This document shows positions 19,134 to 29,085 of a DNA stretch of 64,000 nt, piece by piece. The translations under genes were made by a program, and so were the position numbers. This DNA comes from Trichomonas vaginalis G3 (taxonomy: Eukaryota; Parabasalia; Trichomonadida; Trichomonadidae), in the NCBI RefSeq assembly GCF_026262505.1, contig NC_067203.1:186001-250000 (forward strand), read 5' to 3'. A model generated the notes under the pieces. It worked only from the letters and a program-made list of their open reading frames with translations, did not search any database and was not told where the DNA came from. Positions within the stretch are counted from its first letter, which is position 1, and the number at the start of each line of letters is the position of its first letter.

Positions 19134-20951
19134 ATGCCACGTAAGCTACGTAAGAATATACGTAAGAGGAAGGGAGCATTGAAACATCCAATAGTAAAAC
19201 TGACACCACAACAACAGTTGCAACAACAAATGATGAATGACCCCACTATGTTGCAACAAATGTCAAGCAACCCTATGCTTTTAAACCGAGTTATTGGTGC
19301 ACAGAGTGGAGGTTTAAGAGCGGCACTTTTAGCGAAAATGGCAGGCTATGGTGGAGCTGCAGACGGAACAGCTTATAACCCTCAAAGTCAAATGAATTTG
19401 AGTTCACTCAAAAATCAAATAGCAGATGTCAAAAAGTCAAACATAGACATACAGAAGCAAATAGGTGAAAACGAAAAGAAACTAGAATATGACAGACACA
19501 CAAAGAAACTCAATGAGTTAAACGTAGAGAAAAAGAAGAAAGAAGAACAACTGAAAGAACTAAGTACAGAGGAATATGCGAAAAAAGTGTCAGAAAAAGC
19601 AGCAGAAGTAGCAAAAATGGAACAAGATGTTATAAATTTGAAAAACCATACTACTCAATATAAAGTACTGAAAGATGAAGAGATAAAACAAAAAGCCCTG
19701 AAGACATATATGGATAGCGATGAGTATAAAAAAGAAGTTGAAGCAAATGTAAAGGCAGAAAAACTTTTACAGTTGCAAAACCAAACCGTACAGTATGAAA
19801 ACTTAGCACAAGAAAGTAAAAATAACGACGCAGCCATGCAAAAGGCAATGAAAAGCGCAGAATATATAAAAGCTAATAATGACTGGTTAGATGCCCAAGC
19901 CAACGCTAAAGCAGCCCAACTTATAGGGTCAATAAGGACAAAAATACAAGCGGATGAAGACAGTTCAAATGAAGCTTTAATGAATGCTGACTTTAAGAAT
20001 GCCTTCGAAGCTCTTCATAGTAAGGTGAAACAAGTGAACGACTTCTCATCTGGAAAGAAACTGAAGTCTGAAGGTTTCGACAAAGAGTTAAGAGAAGTAG
20101 CACAAAATATGACGAAAATAACAGATGCAGCAACGAGACAGGCAGTTCAAAGTGCCTATGACGCCGTTAGAGCAACTGTTGTGGAAAGTCAAGAAAAAGA
20201 GTTACAACAGACCAAAACAGACCTAGTAAATGCTTTCTTAAAAACGAAAAGTCAGGTAGGACATTATGCTGCAGATGGAACATATGTGCCAGCTGTGGAA
20301 CTTATATACCACCAGATGAGGTACAAGAAACTCCACAGGAAGAAGTTCAGATACAACCAGACATGGAAGAAATAGTTTCAGCAACAACAGCTAGAAGAGC
20401 CTGAAGGAAACGAACAAGTCCCTCCTTTGGAAACTACAGAAATAAATGACGCAAGACTGAAACGTTGGGTAAAAGCTTTCCCATTCACAAAAGATATTAT
20501 TGGTTACATGGAAAGAAAACCAGAATGGCTACAAAAACATATATTTGGAAACGAGCTTATTCCATATGGACAAGCTCTGTTTGAAGAGCTTGAACCGGAA
20601 ACTCAGGAAAGAGTCATGCAAACAATACGCGAAGACTCAAATACAAACTATGACAAAATCTTTCTAGGATATAGGTTACCTGAGATGGGCGACCAGAGCC
20701 CAAAGGCAAAAAGGACATGGGAAATTTACAACATACTAGGTGAACATGAGGCAAAAATGCAACAACTTGAAGCAGAGGGCAAGTTACCAAAAGCGACACC
20801 AAAGAAGAAGAGAAGAGTAGAACAAAGTGAAAGTAGTGAAGAAGTAACTTCATCTAGTGAAAGTAGTGGCAATGAAGGAAAAAGAAGAGTTAAAAACTCA
20901 GTCAGGAAGAAAGTAAAGCTTGGTCCACGTGGGTTCTATTATGACATATAA
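19134..20951 (+). pseudogene. Long coiled-coil Polinton protein
   Basis: Basic Arg/Lys N terminus (MPRKLRKNIRKRKG), Gln-rich stretch, then some 250 residues of Lys/Glu/Gln/Ala heptads that read as coiled coil, then a Ser/Glu-rich C-terminal part with KKKRRVEQSESSEE. The region is interrupted once or twice. It directly precedes the major capsid gene, so a scaffold or core protein is plausible. No family recognised. Confidence 0.6.
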
Positions 20952-20983
20952 ATCCAACTATTCTATATTTTTACCCATATGAA

Positions 20984-22590
20984 ATGTATGCCGCTCAGAA
21001 TATAACGCCAACAGTTTTGGATGCCATGAACGGAAATGTTTCCGAATGGTATAACGAATGCGACAATGCCATTAGAAGGTCAGAAATAGTTCCTGGAACT
21101 TACGAATATACAACTGCTGTTTCTTATGGAAACGTAGGTGAGTTTGGAGAAGGTTCTTCAACAACAGTAGATATTGCTTGCGACAGGTTTCATATTATTT
21201 CTATTGACAACTCATTCTTATACGTGGAACAAGACATTGAAATAAAACCTTCTGCCAAGTTGTCTGACAAGAAAGGTTGCAATGGAATTTTCTATGTCGG
21301 ATACCAATATGCTCCAGAAGTTTTCATGGGATATAAGATATATTCTAACTCTGACTTAGTTCAAACAGTAACATGGGCAAACTATGAATGGTTCGCTTTG
21401 AGAAACTCAGTACAACCACAAGCTAGAGAACAAACAAACCAGTATGCAACTATTGAGAAAATAAGAAGACTTGACCCTAACGTTCCAGGAGTTTATGTTA
21501 ACCTTTCTGGACAAACTGCAGCAGCAGTAACCAAACTAAAACTGAAACTTAGAGTTCCTTTGTCATCTTTCCTCATCTTCAGGTTTTTAAGATACTTGCC
21601 AAACTGTGCAGGAAAAATTTCTATCGAACTTACTCCAAGCAAAAATAACTTAGTCATTGCACCAACACAAGACCCATTCAGCATTACTGTAGCTGGAACT
21701 GGTGGAGCCAAGTTCTGTGACTTTTGCAAAGACAAAGTTGACTTAGACTTTGGTTTCTCAAACTCAACACTGAAGTAAACTATTATTTCAATGCTGCTGG
21801 AGATGCTTGGGACCCAGTTAAGTTCACATGCGAAAAATTTGAATGCAAGAGAATAGAAAGCAGACTTGCAGTCTATATGTTGGACCCAGATATTTCAAAT
21901 GCTTTAGCTGCCAAATATATTGCAGTTCCACTTATGTTCCCTATACACCAAATATCTGTCAAAGACTTTGCAGGTGAAGTTGGAAACCAAAATCCAGGAG
22001 CAGAAGGTGCAAGAACAGATATTGCTTTAACAACTGCAATGAAACATGCAGATACTATGTTTGTACTGTTCAGACGAACTATAAATGACTATTCTTGTTT
22101 CTACAACCCTGGTATTAAATATCATATAAAACATAGATGGCAAATATTATCCAAGAGAAGAATATTCTACAGTTGAGGATATGAGGTCATACAACTTGAC
22201 ATTAGATGCTATGAACTTTAACAACAACTTCACAACAACCATTAACCCTGAAATGCAAAGTTCTATTATGCCATATGTGAAAGTATGGACTCATACAGGA
22301 GGTCAAAAACTCAATATACAAATGGAGACCGTTCAAACTTTTGGCTTGGCATTCCATTTGCTGACTCAGAAGACTTTATGGGTGGTATTTCAACTGTTGG
22401 TACTGTACAAATACAATATACTGGTGACAGAGACGGTCCAGATGAATTGAAAGCAAAGAAGTTTACAAAACCAATAGCACTTTTCACAGAAGATGCTCTT
22501 TTGAAGATTCGTTCGATGAAACCTGCTGGGGCTCCTCAGATTGGCATAACGACAGCTTCCATCGAGCAGATTTTGGCAGCAGGTCAGTAA
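20984..22590 (+). pseudogene. Major capsid protein (double jelly-roll type)
   Basis: Coding region of about 530 codons in the right place for the Polinton major capsid gene, ahead of penton-like and helicase genes. The N-terminal part (MYAAQNITPTVLDAMNGNVS), the beta-rich blocks with FLYVEQDIEIKP, and LTPSKNNLVIAPTQDPF fit the capsid family by my recognition. Interrupted in a few places. Its start has the motif TATTTTTACCCATATGAAATG. Confidence 0.65.
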
Positions 22591-22903
22591 GTTGTTCTTG
22601 AACTGACTTCTCTCCGTCAAATATTGACAGTACGCCAGTTTTGACATAATATTGTAAGATAAACTTACCTTTAGAAATATCTGTAAGTTTTGAAGTTATA
22701 TTTTTGTCTGCTTCAAGAACTTTCACCATTTCAGTTATACCAACTTTCTTTGCTTTATGAAAATATTTAGGTTCAGCAAAGACTGCTATTCTATAACATT
22801 TTCCATTGTTTGTGTAAAGAACTATTCTGTCAATGAACTTGTATTGTTTGTGTGTGTAAACTTTGTTCTGCTTCAATTCGAAGAGATACTCAAATACGTC
22901 CAT
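22484..22903 (-). CDS. Unknown 139-aa Polinton protein
   Basis: Open on the reverse strand, starts MDVFEYLFELKQNKVYTHKQ. A mixed alpha/beta protein with a Ser/Glu-rich tail. Its last 107 bp run antisense to the end of the capsid coding region. It shares an 18-bp divergent promoter gap with the gene at 22922. No family recognised. Confidence 0.5.
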   Translation of the reverse strand: MDVFEYLFELKQNKVYTHKQYKFIDRIVLYTNNGKCYRIAVFAEPKYFHKAKKVGITEMVKVLEADKNITSKLTDISKGKFILQYYVKTGVLSIFDGEKSVQEQLTDLLPKSARWKLSLCQSEEPQQVSSNESSKEHLL

Positions 22904-22921
22904 CTTTTTATTCTAAGTAAA

Positions 22922-23500
22922 ATGTCATTTCCGAAAAATAGAAGCGTAAGTGTTTCAAAAGGTTTAATGGCGGTGGCAGATGTGAAGTTAAATTCACCAA
23001 CTCAAACAAACAGTCAAAGTGTTGTTGTCAATGTCAAAGACAGAGATGTTGAAGTGGGGAAACCATACGAAGACGAAGATGGTATAACAATTGTTCCTGT
23101 AAAAGAACCAACATATCCTGAAGTTAGCAGAGACTTAAGTTCTGTTGCAGATATTCGAAACGACTACCAACAACTGAAAGACAAACTTCAAACTCAGGAG
23201 AAGATTTGTCAAGCTTTAAGTATAATGTTAAACTTGGTCGAACACAACCCTGTAAAAGTGAACTCATATGTCATTACACCTCATGAAGTTTTGAAAGAAC
23301 TATTGAAACTTTTGACAGAGGCAGACGATATAAACATCAAAGAAATAGAACCCGACATTAGTTGCTGTGGTGTTTCATATAATGCCATTGACAAGATATA
23401 CGTTATGAAAGGAGGTGAAATGTTGAACTTAAAATATAGTTTCCCAGACGTTATAAAAATATTTGACGACCACAACATTTCATTAAAGTTTATTTGCTAA
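22922..23500 (+). CDS. CCG-motif Polinton protein (family 2)
   Basis: 192 aa, open, starts MSFPKNRSVSVSKGLMAVAD. A coiled-coil-like segment (YQQLKDKLQTQEKICQALSI) precedes the EPDISCCGVSYNAIDKIYVM motif. The family 1 genes at 2896-3512 and 47532-48152 share the PEI-x-CCG motif and the neighbouring penton-like gene. The stop is four bases before the next ATG. Function unknown, probably virion. Confidence 0.6.
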   Translation: MSFPKNRSVSVSKGLMAVADVKLNSPTQTNSQSVVVNVKDRDVEVGKPYEDEDGITIVPVKEPTYPEVSRDLSSVADIRNDYQQLKDKLQTQEKICQALSIMLNLVEHNPVKVNSYVITPHEVLKELLKLLTEADDINIKEIEPDISCCGVSYNAIDKIYVMKGGEMLNLKYSFPDVIKIFDDHNISLKFIC

Positions 23501-23504
23501 GTAA

Positions 23505-24293
23505 ATGGCAGAAGACATAATGGTTTATACTATTACGACTAAAAACCCTGAGTCATATAATTCTATAACAACAAACTTACAAAGTCCTCAAGGACGATAT
23601 TGTAAACTAACCTTAAACACAATGACGACTAAAGCCTGTTTTGCTCTTTTGACACCAGAAGACTTTATTGTTGTGAATGGTAAAAAATACTCCTTTGAAG
23701 ATACTTACTCAGATATACCACCAACAGGTTTTGTTGACTTATTTAATACTTTAAGTACGGGTGTAACATGTGCTGCAACTAGAGCAGGTTTCATTATGTT
23801 TGGATGTCTGACTGAGTTTACTATAAACGATATGAGCTATAATACAAAACTTATTTCTGGTTTTTACTACCAACAGTTTCCTATAACAGGAAAAGGTGTC
23901 ATACAAGGAATGTCTATTCCATTGACATTAAGCACACCAATCTTATATATTGTTTCAAACTTAGGTTCAAAGTGTTATTCGAATGTCGACAGAAACTATT
24001 ATGACCAAAAGATACTTATGCGTATAAACAATACTTTCTCTGCTGGTTTGCCTATTGTTCATTCGAATGCAGAATTTTCAACCTTAGTGAACTCAAACAC
24101 TTTGGCAAGTATAACGTTGACATTAGTTGACGCAAACTTTGTTCCTGTAAAACTTTTATGTCCTATGTATTTGTCAATGACGGCAGAAAGTTTCGAATTG
24201 GAAGATGCAACTGGTGAAAGTATTGTATTACAAGAACAACTTCAACAACAAATAGCTCAAGAACAACAAATGCAACAACAAAGTCAAGAATAA
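23505..24293 (+). CDS. Penton-like minor capsid protein (family 2)
   Basis: 262 aa, open. Beta-rich throughout, with YQQFPITGKGVIQGMSIPLT and TPILYIVSNLGSKCY, and a late ITLTLVDANFVPVKLLCPMY strand pair that matches the ending of the family 1 gene at 1926-2651. A Gln-rich tail (EQLQQQIAQEQQMQQQ) is extra. Position after the capsid and CCG genes and before the helicase supports penton. Confidence 0.6.
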   Translation: MAEDIMVYTITTKNPESYNSITTNLQSPQGRYCKLTLNTMTTKACFALLTPEDFIVVNGKKYSFEDTYSDIPPTGFVDLFNTLSTGVTCAATRAGFIMFGCLTEFTINDMSYNTKLISGFYYQQFPITGKGVIQGMSIPLTLSTPILYIVSNLGSKCYSNVDRNYYDQKILMRINNTFSAGLPIVHSNAEFSTLVNSNTLASITLTLVDANFVPVKLLCPMYLSMTAESFELEDATGESIVLQEQLQQQIAQEQQMQQQSQE

Positions 24294-24322
24294 AAAAAAT
24301 ATTTTTTTTTATTTTTATAAAA

Positions 24323-25558
24323 ATGTACAGAATAGATGTTTCAGATTTTTATGACTTCCAAGCATTCAGAAATATGTGTCCATTTAGAGACTATAACAAA
24401 GCAGTCGAGAATTTGAAACGTTTAGTCATTTATGTTGACTCTGCCCCAGAATGTTATGTCATGAAAGAATGGGATGTTGTCTTTAACAAACCAAGAGCAA
24501 CAATAGTGTCTGAACAAGAATGTAGACAGAAACTTAAGAAAATAAAAGTTGTACAAGTTGGAATGAAGATGTTAGATGCTTGGGATATCTTATTGTCAAA
24601 ACTTGAAGATTTTTCAGTTCGTGGTATAAAGTTCTATACACCTTCTCCAAACTTCTATTCTATCTTCACTGGATATAAATATGAACAAGTAGAATGGAAA
24701 GAAAATATTATAGAAGCTTGGTTAGACCATGTCAAAGAAATTATATGCAATGGAAACGAAAGAGTCTATGAGTATATCTTATGTTGGTTTGCAAACATCT
24801 TACAACATCCAAGTGCTAAAAATGAAACTGCTCTCATCATAATTGGAAAACAAGGAACAGGTAAGAACACATTCTTTACAGATATCTTATGCAAACTGTT
24901 AGAGAGCTATTCGAACCCGAATATGACAAACTTAGAAAACATCTGTGGCAAGTTTAACTCCTCAATAGAGAATATGAAACTTATAGTTTGCAATGAACTT
25001 CAAAGTATAGATACAACAAAAGTTTTGAACTCGGATGCTTTGAAGAGTCTTATAACAGACAAAGTTGGAGTTGTTGAAAGAAAGTATAAAGACCAAAGAG
25101 TTTGTGAAAATGTTGCAAACTTCATTATGGTTTCAAACAATGCTGTTCCGATGAAGTTAGAAAGTTCTGACAGAAGATATGTAGTTATCAGAACGTCAGA
25201 TTCTCATATGCAAGATACAGAATATTTTGACGACTTAGCAGAAACTTTGACATCTGACTTTTACAACCACTTGTTCTCATATTTCATGACATTAGATATT
25301 TCTAAGTTCAATCCAAGACAAATTCCACATACCGAAGAGAGACAAACATTGTTAGAAGCAAACAAGAGTGTATATGAACTGTTCATAGATGAAACTGACT
25401 TTGTGTCATTAGATGAAAAGTCTTTATATGATGAATATAAACAATATTGTCAAGAATATGGTTATATGGCAGCTTCTAAACGTACATTCTTGGCAAATGT
25501 CAAAAGTCTTTTAGATGTTCAGAATGGTGTATATACAAAGAAAAATTTTTCTGAGTAA
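24323..25558 (+). CDS. SF3 (D5-like) helicase
   Basis: 411 aa, open. Walker A IIIGKQGTGKN lies near residue 175-185, Walker B-like MKLIVCNELQS follows after about 45 residues, and the SF3 C motif appears as NFIMVSNNAVPM with a following SSDRRYVVI. This order is that of D5-type primase-helicases; the N-terminal 150 residues are short for a full primase domain. The copy in E (61268-64000) has the same core. It presumably unwinds the element DNA for replication. Promoter-like TTTTTATTTTTATAAAAATG abuts the start. Confidence 0.85.
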   Translation: MYRIDVSDFYDFQAFRNMCPFRDYNKAVENLKRLVIYVDSAPECYVMKEWDVVFNKPRATIVSEQECRQKLKKIKVVQVGMKMLDAWDILLSKLEDFSVRGIKFYTPSPNFYSIFTGYKYEQVEWKENIIEAWLDHVKEIICNGNERVYEYILCWFANILQHPSAKNETALIIIGKQGTGKNTFFTDILCKLLESYSNPNMTNLENICGKFNSSIENMKLIVCNELQSIDTTKVLNSDALKSLITDKVGVVERKYKDQRVCENVANFIMVSNNAVPMKLESSDRRYVVIRTSDSHMQDTEYFDDLAETLTSDFYNHLFSYFMTLDISKFNPRQIPHTEERQTLLEANKSVYELFIDETDFVSLDEKSLYDEYKQYCQEYGYMAASKRTFLANVKSLLDVQNGVYTKKNFSE

Positions 25559-25591
25559 ATTTAAAAAAAAAATTTTTATCCGATAGAAAAG

Positions 25592-26011
25592 ATGGCAAAA
25601 TTCATCTCAGTAAATAAGTACATGTCAGGACTTAAAGAAGAACTAGACCCATTCACATATTTGAATGTTTACTTCTACCATTTTGAAAAGTCTTCATTCA
25701 GCAAAGTTTGGAACATCGAACCAGTTAAGTTTGCTATTGTGACTAAAAATGGTGCGAAATTTGAAGACTTAGACATAGAAGGTTTGTTAACAGTCAAAGA
25801 AAGTTTTGACAGAAGGTTCTCAAACCTTAAAGAAGGCAAAGCATACAAACTTGTTATACCTTATGAACCAAAGAAGACAGACGACTATGAATATTATGAG
25901 TCTAAAGTTGTAGAAGTTCAAGGTAAATTGGGTAAAAAGATTTTAGAGTCTAAGCCAGTGTTTACTCCTAAAGAGGAAGAGAACATTGACATTGACCCAG
26001 AAATGTTCTAA
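25592..26011 (+). CDS. Small acidic-tailed protein, possible ssDNA-binding
   Basis: 139 aa, open, starts MAKFISVNKYMSGLKEELDP. Beta-rich with VKFAIVTKNG and KAYKLVIPYEPKK, ending in an acidic tail (EEENIDIDPEMF). An acidic tail behind a beta-barrel-like body directly after a replicative helicase recalls single-stranded DNA-binding proteins. That is an inference from layout only. Confidence 0.45.
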   Translation: MAKFISVNKYMSGLKEELDPFTYLNVYFYHFEKSSFSKVWNIEPVKFAIVTKNGAKFEDLDIEGLLTVKESFDRRFSNLKEGKAYKLVIPYEPKKTDDYEYYESKVVEVQGKLGKKILESKPVFTPKEEENIDIDPEMF

Positions 26012-26031
26012 AAATAAAATATTATTTTTAC

Positions 26032-26480
26032 ATGTCAAATTTCTTTTTCTCTGGAACTGGTTCAGGTTCTTTCTTCTCTTCTTCTACTTTCTTTTCTTTC
26101 TTTTCTCTCTTCTTCTTTTCTGGTGGAGTTATGTCAAATTTGGCGCAACCATATTTATGTAAAAGTTCTTTGTCCTTTAATAGCTCATCTATTCTGTTTT
26201 CTATTTCATCTTCAAGAACAGCGCATGTGTCTTCTTTGCATTCTAAGAACTTTTATTGGACTTCATCTTTCCAATCGGTGTCATCTCTGTCAACAAGTCT
26301 GTCATTGACAAATTTTAAGACTGCTCTGCTTAATGTTTTATGGTTCTTGTCATATTCCCAGAAACAGAACTTTAGAACAAATTCCCCTTTCTTGTTTACA
26401 CTATGTAAGATTTTATGGTCGACAGATGTTTTGCTGTCGAAAAGCTTGTCTCGAATATAGATAGCGAAATCGCTAGACAT
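26032..26480 (-). pseudogene. Unknown Lys/Glu-tailed Polinton protein
   Basis: Reverse-strand coding region starting MSSDFAIYIRDKLFDSKTSV, with a C-terminal Lys/Glu/Pro-rich tail (EKKKREKKEKKVEEEKKEPE). Interrupted. It is divergent from the ATPase gene at 26517 with a 36-bp AT-rich gap. Confidence 0.5.
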
Positions 26481-26516
26481 TTTCTAAAAGATAAAATTTT
26501 TAATTTTTCTAAAAAT

Positions 26517-27392
26517 ATGTTAGAAAAAAAGTTTGCTGACATTGACAAGAAATTTGAGAATGTTTTAAACAAGAACAAGAGGAAGTTAGAAAATGCTCAG
26601 ATAAAGCCTATACATGACAAGTTCTTATTTGCTCAGAATGGTATAACAGGTCTAATTGCACCACCTGGGTCGGGTAAGACTTTCACTTATCTTAAAATGG
26701 CTGCACAACAACAAGAACTAGATGAGAAGAACCCATTCTATGAGTTAGTTGTTATTTGTTCGACTTCTGGTCAATTTGACCAAACCGTCAATTCGTTCAA
26801 AGATATTATAAAGAAGTCTAAGTTAGTATGTATAAAGGATACTGAGTTGTTAGATTGGATAAAGAAGTACCAAAGAAGAGTTTTGAAGTATAATGCTATA
26901 AATGAGTATATAAATTCTAAGTTTAAAGACCCAAATGAGGAAATGCAGAGAATATTAGAGAAGAAACACTTCAGAAACAAACAGAAAGAGATAGAATACA
27001 TTTCGAAGAAATTGCAATCTTACGATTGGAAGACTTACCCTCATAGATGTCTTCTTATCTTAGATGACTTTGCTTCTCATCCTTTGTTAAAGAACAGAGA
27101 ACAAGACATGTGTCGAATTCTTAAGAAGCTCAGACACTTTAACATCTCAGTCGTAATATGTGTACAGACAGCCAAGAGTTTAAGTAAGGATGTTAAAAGA
27201 ATACTTACTGACATTATACTTTTCCCCGGATTGTCCGAAGACGATTTCATGGAACTTATGAAAGAGTCCATGGCAGGTAAGTTTGACAGACATGAACTAT
27301 GGGAGAAGTACAAAGTCATACAAGACCCTCATACTTCTTTCAGAATTCATATCTACGCAAACAAAGTTCAAATTGTAAAAAGTCAAGCTTGA
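26517..27392 (+). CDS. A32-type packaging ATPase (family 2)
   Basis: 291 aa, open from the ATG at 26517. I prefer this start because an A/T-rich motif abuts it and it matches the family 1 length (295 aa). Walker A is APPGSGKT near residue 48 and Walker B is LLILDDFASHP. The sensor-like VVICVQTAKSLSKDVKR segment matches TVAILMQTWRFLALNIKR in the family 1 ATPase. These FtsK/HerA-group enzymes drive DNA into the capsid. Confidence 0.85.
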   Translation: MLEKKFADIDKKFENVLNKNKRKLENAQIKPIHDKFLFAQNGITGLIAPPGSGKTFTYLKMAAQQQELDEKNPFYELVVICSTSGQFDQTVNSFKDIIKKSKLVCIKDTELLDWIKKYQRRVLKYNAINEYINSKFKDPNEEMQRILEKKHFRNKQKEIEYISKKLQSYDWKTYPHRCLLILDDFASHPLLKNREQDMCRILKKLRHFNISVVICVQTAKSLSKDVKRILTDIILFPGLSEDDFMELMKESMAGKFDRHELWEKYKVIQDPHTSFRIHIYANKVQIVKSQA

Positions 27393-27408
27393 AAAATAAA
27401 GAGTTCAT

Positions 27409-28269
27409 TTACTCTGCTTGTTTGAAGTTGTCAAAATACTCTGTTATTTTTTCCTTTAACAATGACAAATCTTCTTTGAATGTAAGTATTGTACAACCTT
27501 TAATATCATAGTGTGTTTGAGGTAACGTATCTTGAACTATTTGTTTCACATCTTCATTTGGGGTCATTGAAATCGGTAAGTTTTCGCGATAGAACCAATT
27601 TCTGTCAGATTTGTAAATCTTAGCAAGGTCGTAAAAGCTTTTGTTGTTTCTTCTGACTAAATGCAACATAACCATATCTTTATCTTCTTCATTTTCCATC
27701 TCTTCAGTATAAATCATATACTTATAGTTCTTTTCCTTTCCTTTTGGTACCGAACGTGGTATTCTTTTCTGAATGCTTTTGTCTTTTGCTTCAATGACTT
27801 CATCTTTTGCATGAAGTTTCTTTTCCATCTCTTCACGTTCTTGTCTATGAATTTCGTCAAGAAGTCTGTAAATATACCAAGCATAACGATGTGAAGCCCA
27901 CATTGCAACAGCATTTACAAGAAGTCTATGTACATAATATCCTCTCAAACCGTTTGGCAATTTTTCACGATTTTCATAGAGTTTTGGCGACTGGGGTTTT
28001 TTACCTACTCGCTGTTCTTCACTGTTTTCAGAAAAAAGTATGTCTCGCTGTGCTTCGCTCAAAAGTTCTTGTGTGCTTTGGTTCCTAAACCAGTCTTTAG
28101 GAAGCTTAGTATCTGGAGCATAACATGCTGTCAAAATACTTTGCATTTGGTACATATCGTCTTTGACCGAACGAATGAGACGGAGTTGTTTGTTAAACTG
28201 TATGTACTCATATTCTTCATTTATAGCTTCATGGACTATAACTGTTGTTGTGTTCTCTGTTGTTGACAT
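27409..28269 (-). CDS. KilA-N domain protein
   Basis: 286 aa, open. I chose the ATG at 28269 (MSTTENTTTVIVHEAINEEY) because it is the first ATG of the frame and the same leader precedes two neighbours. The KilA-N pattern is seen as PKDWFRNQSTQELL, then GLRGYYVHRLLVNAVAMWAS and YIYRLLDEI. A Lys/Glu coiled coil follows, then a C-terminal part (KYMIYTEEM, SFYDLAKIYKSDRNWFYREN) that resembles the DUF3627-type end of viral KilA-N/BRO proteins. DNA binding is likely; T. vaginalis has very many such genes. A truncated duplicate follows at 28333. Confidence 0.75.
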   Translation of the reverse strand: MSTTENTTTVIVHEAINEEYEYIQFNKQLRLIRSVKDDMYQMQSILTACYAPDTKLPKDWFRNQSTQELLSEAQRDILFSENSEEQRVGKKPQSPKLYENREKLPNGLRGYYVHRLLVNAVAMWASHRYAWYIYRLLDEIHRQEREEMEKKLHAKDEVIEAKDKSIQKRIPRSVPKGKEKNYKYMIYTEEMENEEDKDMVMLHLVRRNNKSFYDLAKIYKSDRNWFYRENLPISMTPNEDVKQIVQDTLPQTHYDIKGCTILTFKEDLSLLKEKITEYFDNFKQAE

Positions 28270-28863
28270 TACTGTCTTTACATACAAAATAAAAAAATAA
28301 ATAAAAATAAAACTAACTTTATTTTTTCTATCTTAAGGAAATTCATGAAATTTGTTGCTGAATTCAATAAAAATATAATTTAGGTGAAGAGGTGAAGCCC
28401 ACATTGCTACAGCATTTACTAAAAGTCTATGAACATAATATCCTTTCAAACCAGGAGCCAAATTCTTGCGATTTTCGTACGGAATCTCTTCTCTCGGTTT
28501 TCCGAGGGAAGCAATCATATGAGGAAATTCTTCTAAAAGTTCTTTTGTCTGTTGGTTTTCAAACCAATGATATGCTTGCTTTGTAGAACGAAGAGCATTC
28601 AAAATACTTTGCATTTGGTACATATCGTCTTTGACCGAACGAATGAGACGGAGTTGTTTGTTAAACTGTATGTACTCATATTCTTCATTTATAGCTTCAT
28701 GGACTATAACTGTTGTTGTGTTCTCTGTTGTTGACATTACTGTCTTTACATACAAAATAAAAAAATAAATAAAAATAAAACTAACTTTATTTTTTCTATC
28801 TTAAGGAAATTCATGAAATTTGTTGCTGAATTCAATAAAAATATAATTTAGGTGAAGAGGTGA
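28135..28863. repeat. Direct repeat, 260 bp, offset 468 bp
   Basis: 28135-28395 and 28603-28863 match essentially base for base. Each covers the N-terminal coding part of a KilA-N gene, its AT-rich 5' leader and the start of a GAGGTGA module. This is a recent segmental duplication inside Polinton C. Confidence 0.85.
28333..28737 (-). pseudogene. Second KilA-N gene, partial copy
   Basis: The N-terminal 50 or so residues equal those of the gene at 27409-28269. The middle (STKQAYHWFENQQTKELLEE) differs, though it keeps the KilA-N pattern up to GYYVHRLLVNAVAMWAS, after which the gene runs into the repeat. The remnant arose by duplication and partial divergence. Confidence 0.65.
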
Positions 28864-28905
28864 GATTTCACCTCTTTTTTCACCTCTTTTCTACCCCAGT
28901 TATTT
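28849..28905. repeat. Palindromic GAGGTGA module, first copy in C
   Basis: TAGGTGAAGAGGTGAGATTT then CACCTCTTTTTTCACCTC. The same design as in family 1, followed by CCCCAGTTATTTTATAAGCG shared with the next copy. Confidence 0.7.
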
Positions 28906-29022
28906 TATAAGCGTTTTACATGGTAAACGTTATTTTTTAAATTTTGTGAAAACTCAACGGTTTGACACATACCCTAAAAATTATTTTACTCAGAATTTTG
29001 TTGCTGAATTCAATAAAAATAT

Positions 29023-29085
29023 ATTTTAGGTGAAGATGTGAGATTTCACCTCTTTTTTCACCTAATTTTTCACCCCAGTTATTTT
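29023..29085. repeat. Palindromic GAGGTGA module, second copy in C
   Basis: Includes GGTGAAGATGTGAGATTTCA and CCTCTTTTTTCACC. About 120 bp around it repeat the surroundings of the first copy at 28826-28925. It marks the 3' end of the gene at 29084-30019. Confidence 0.7.
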
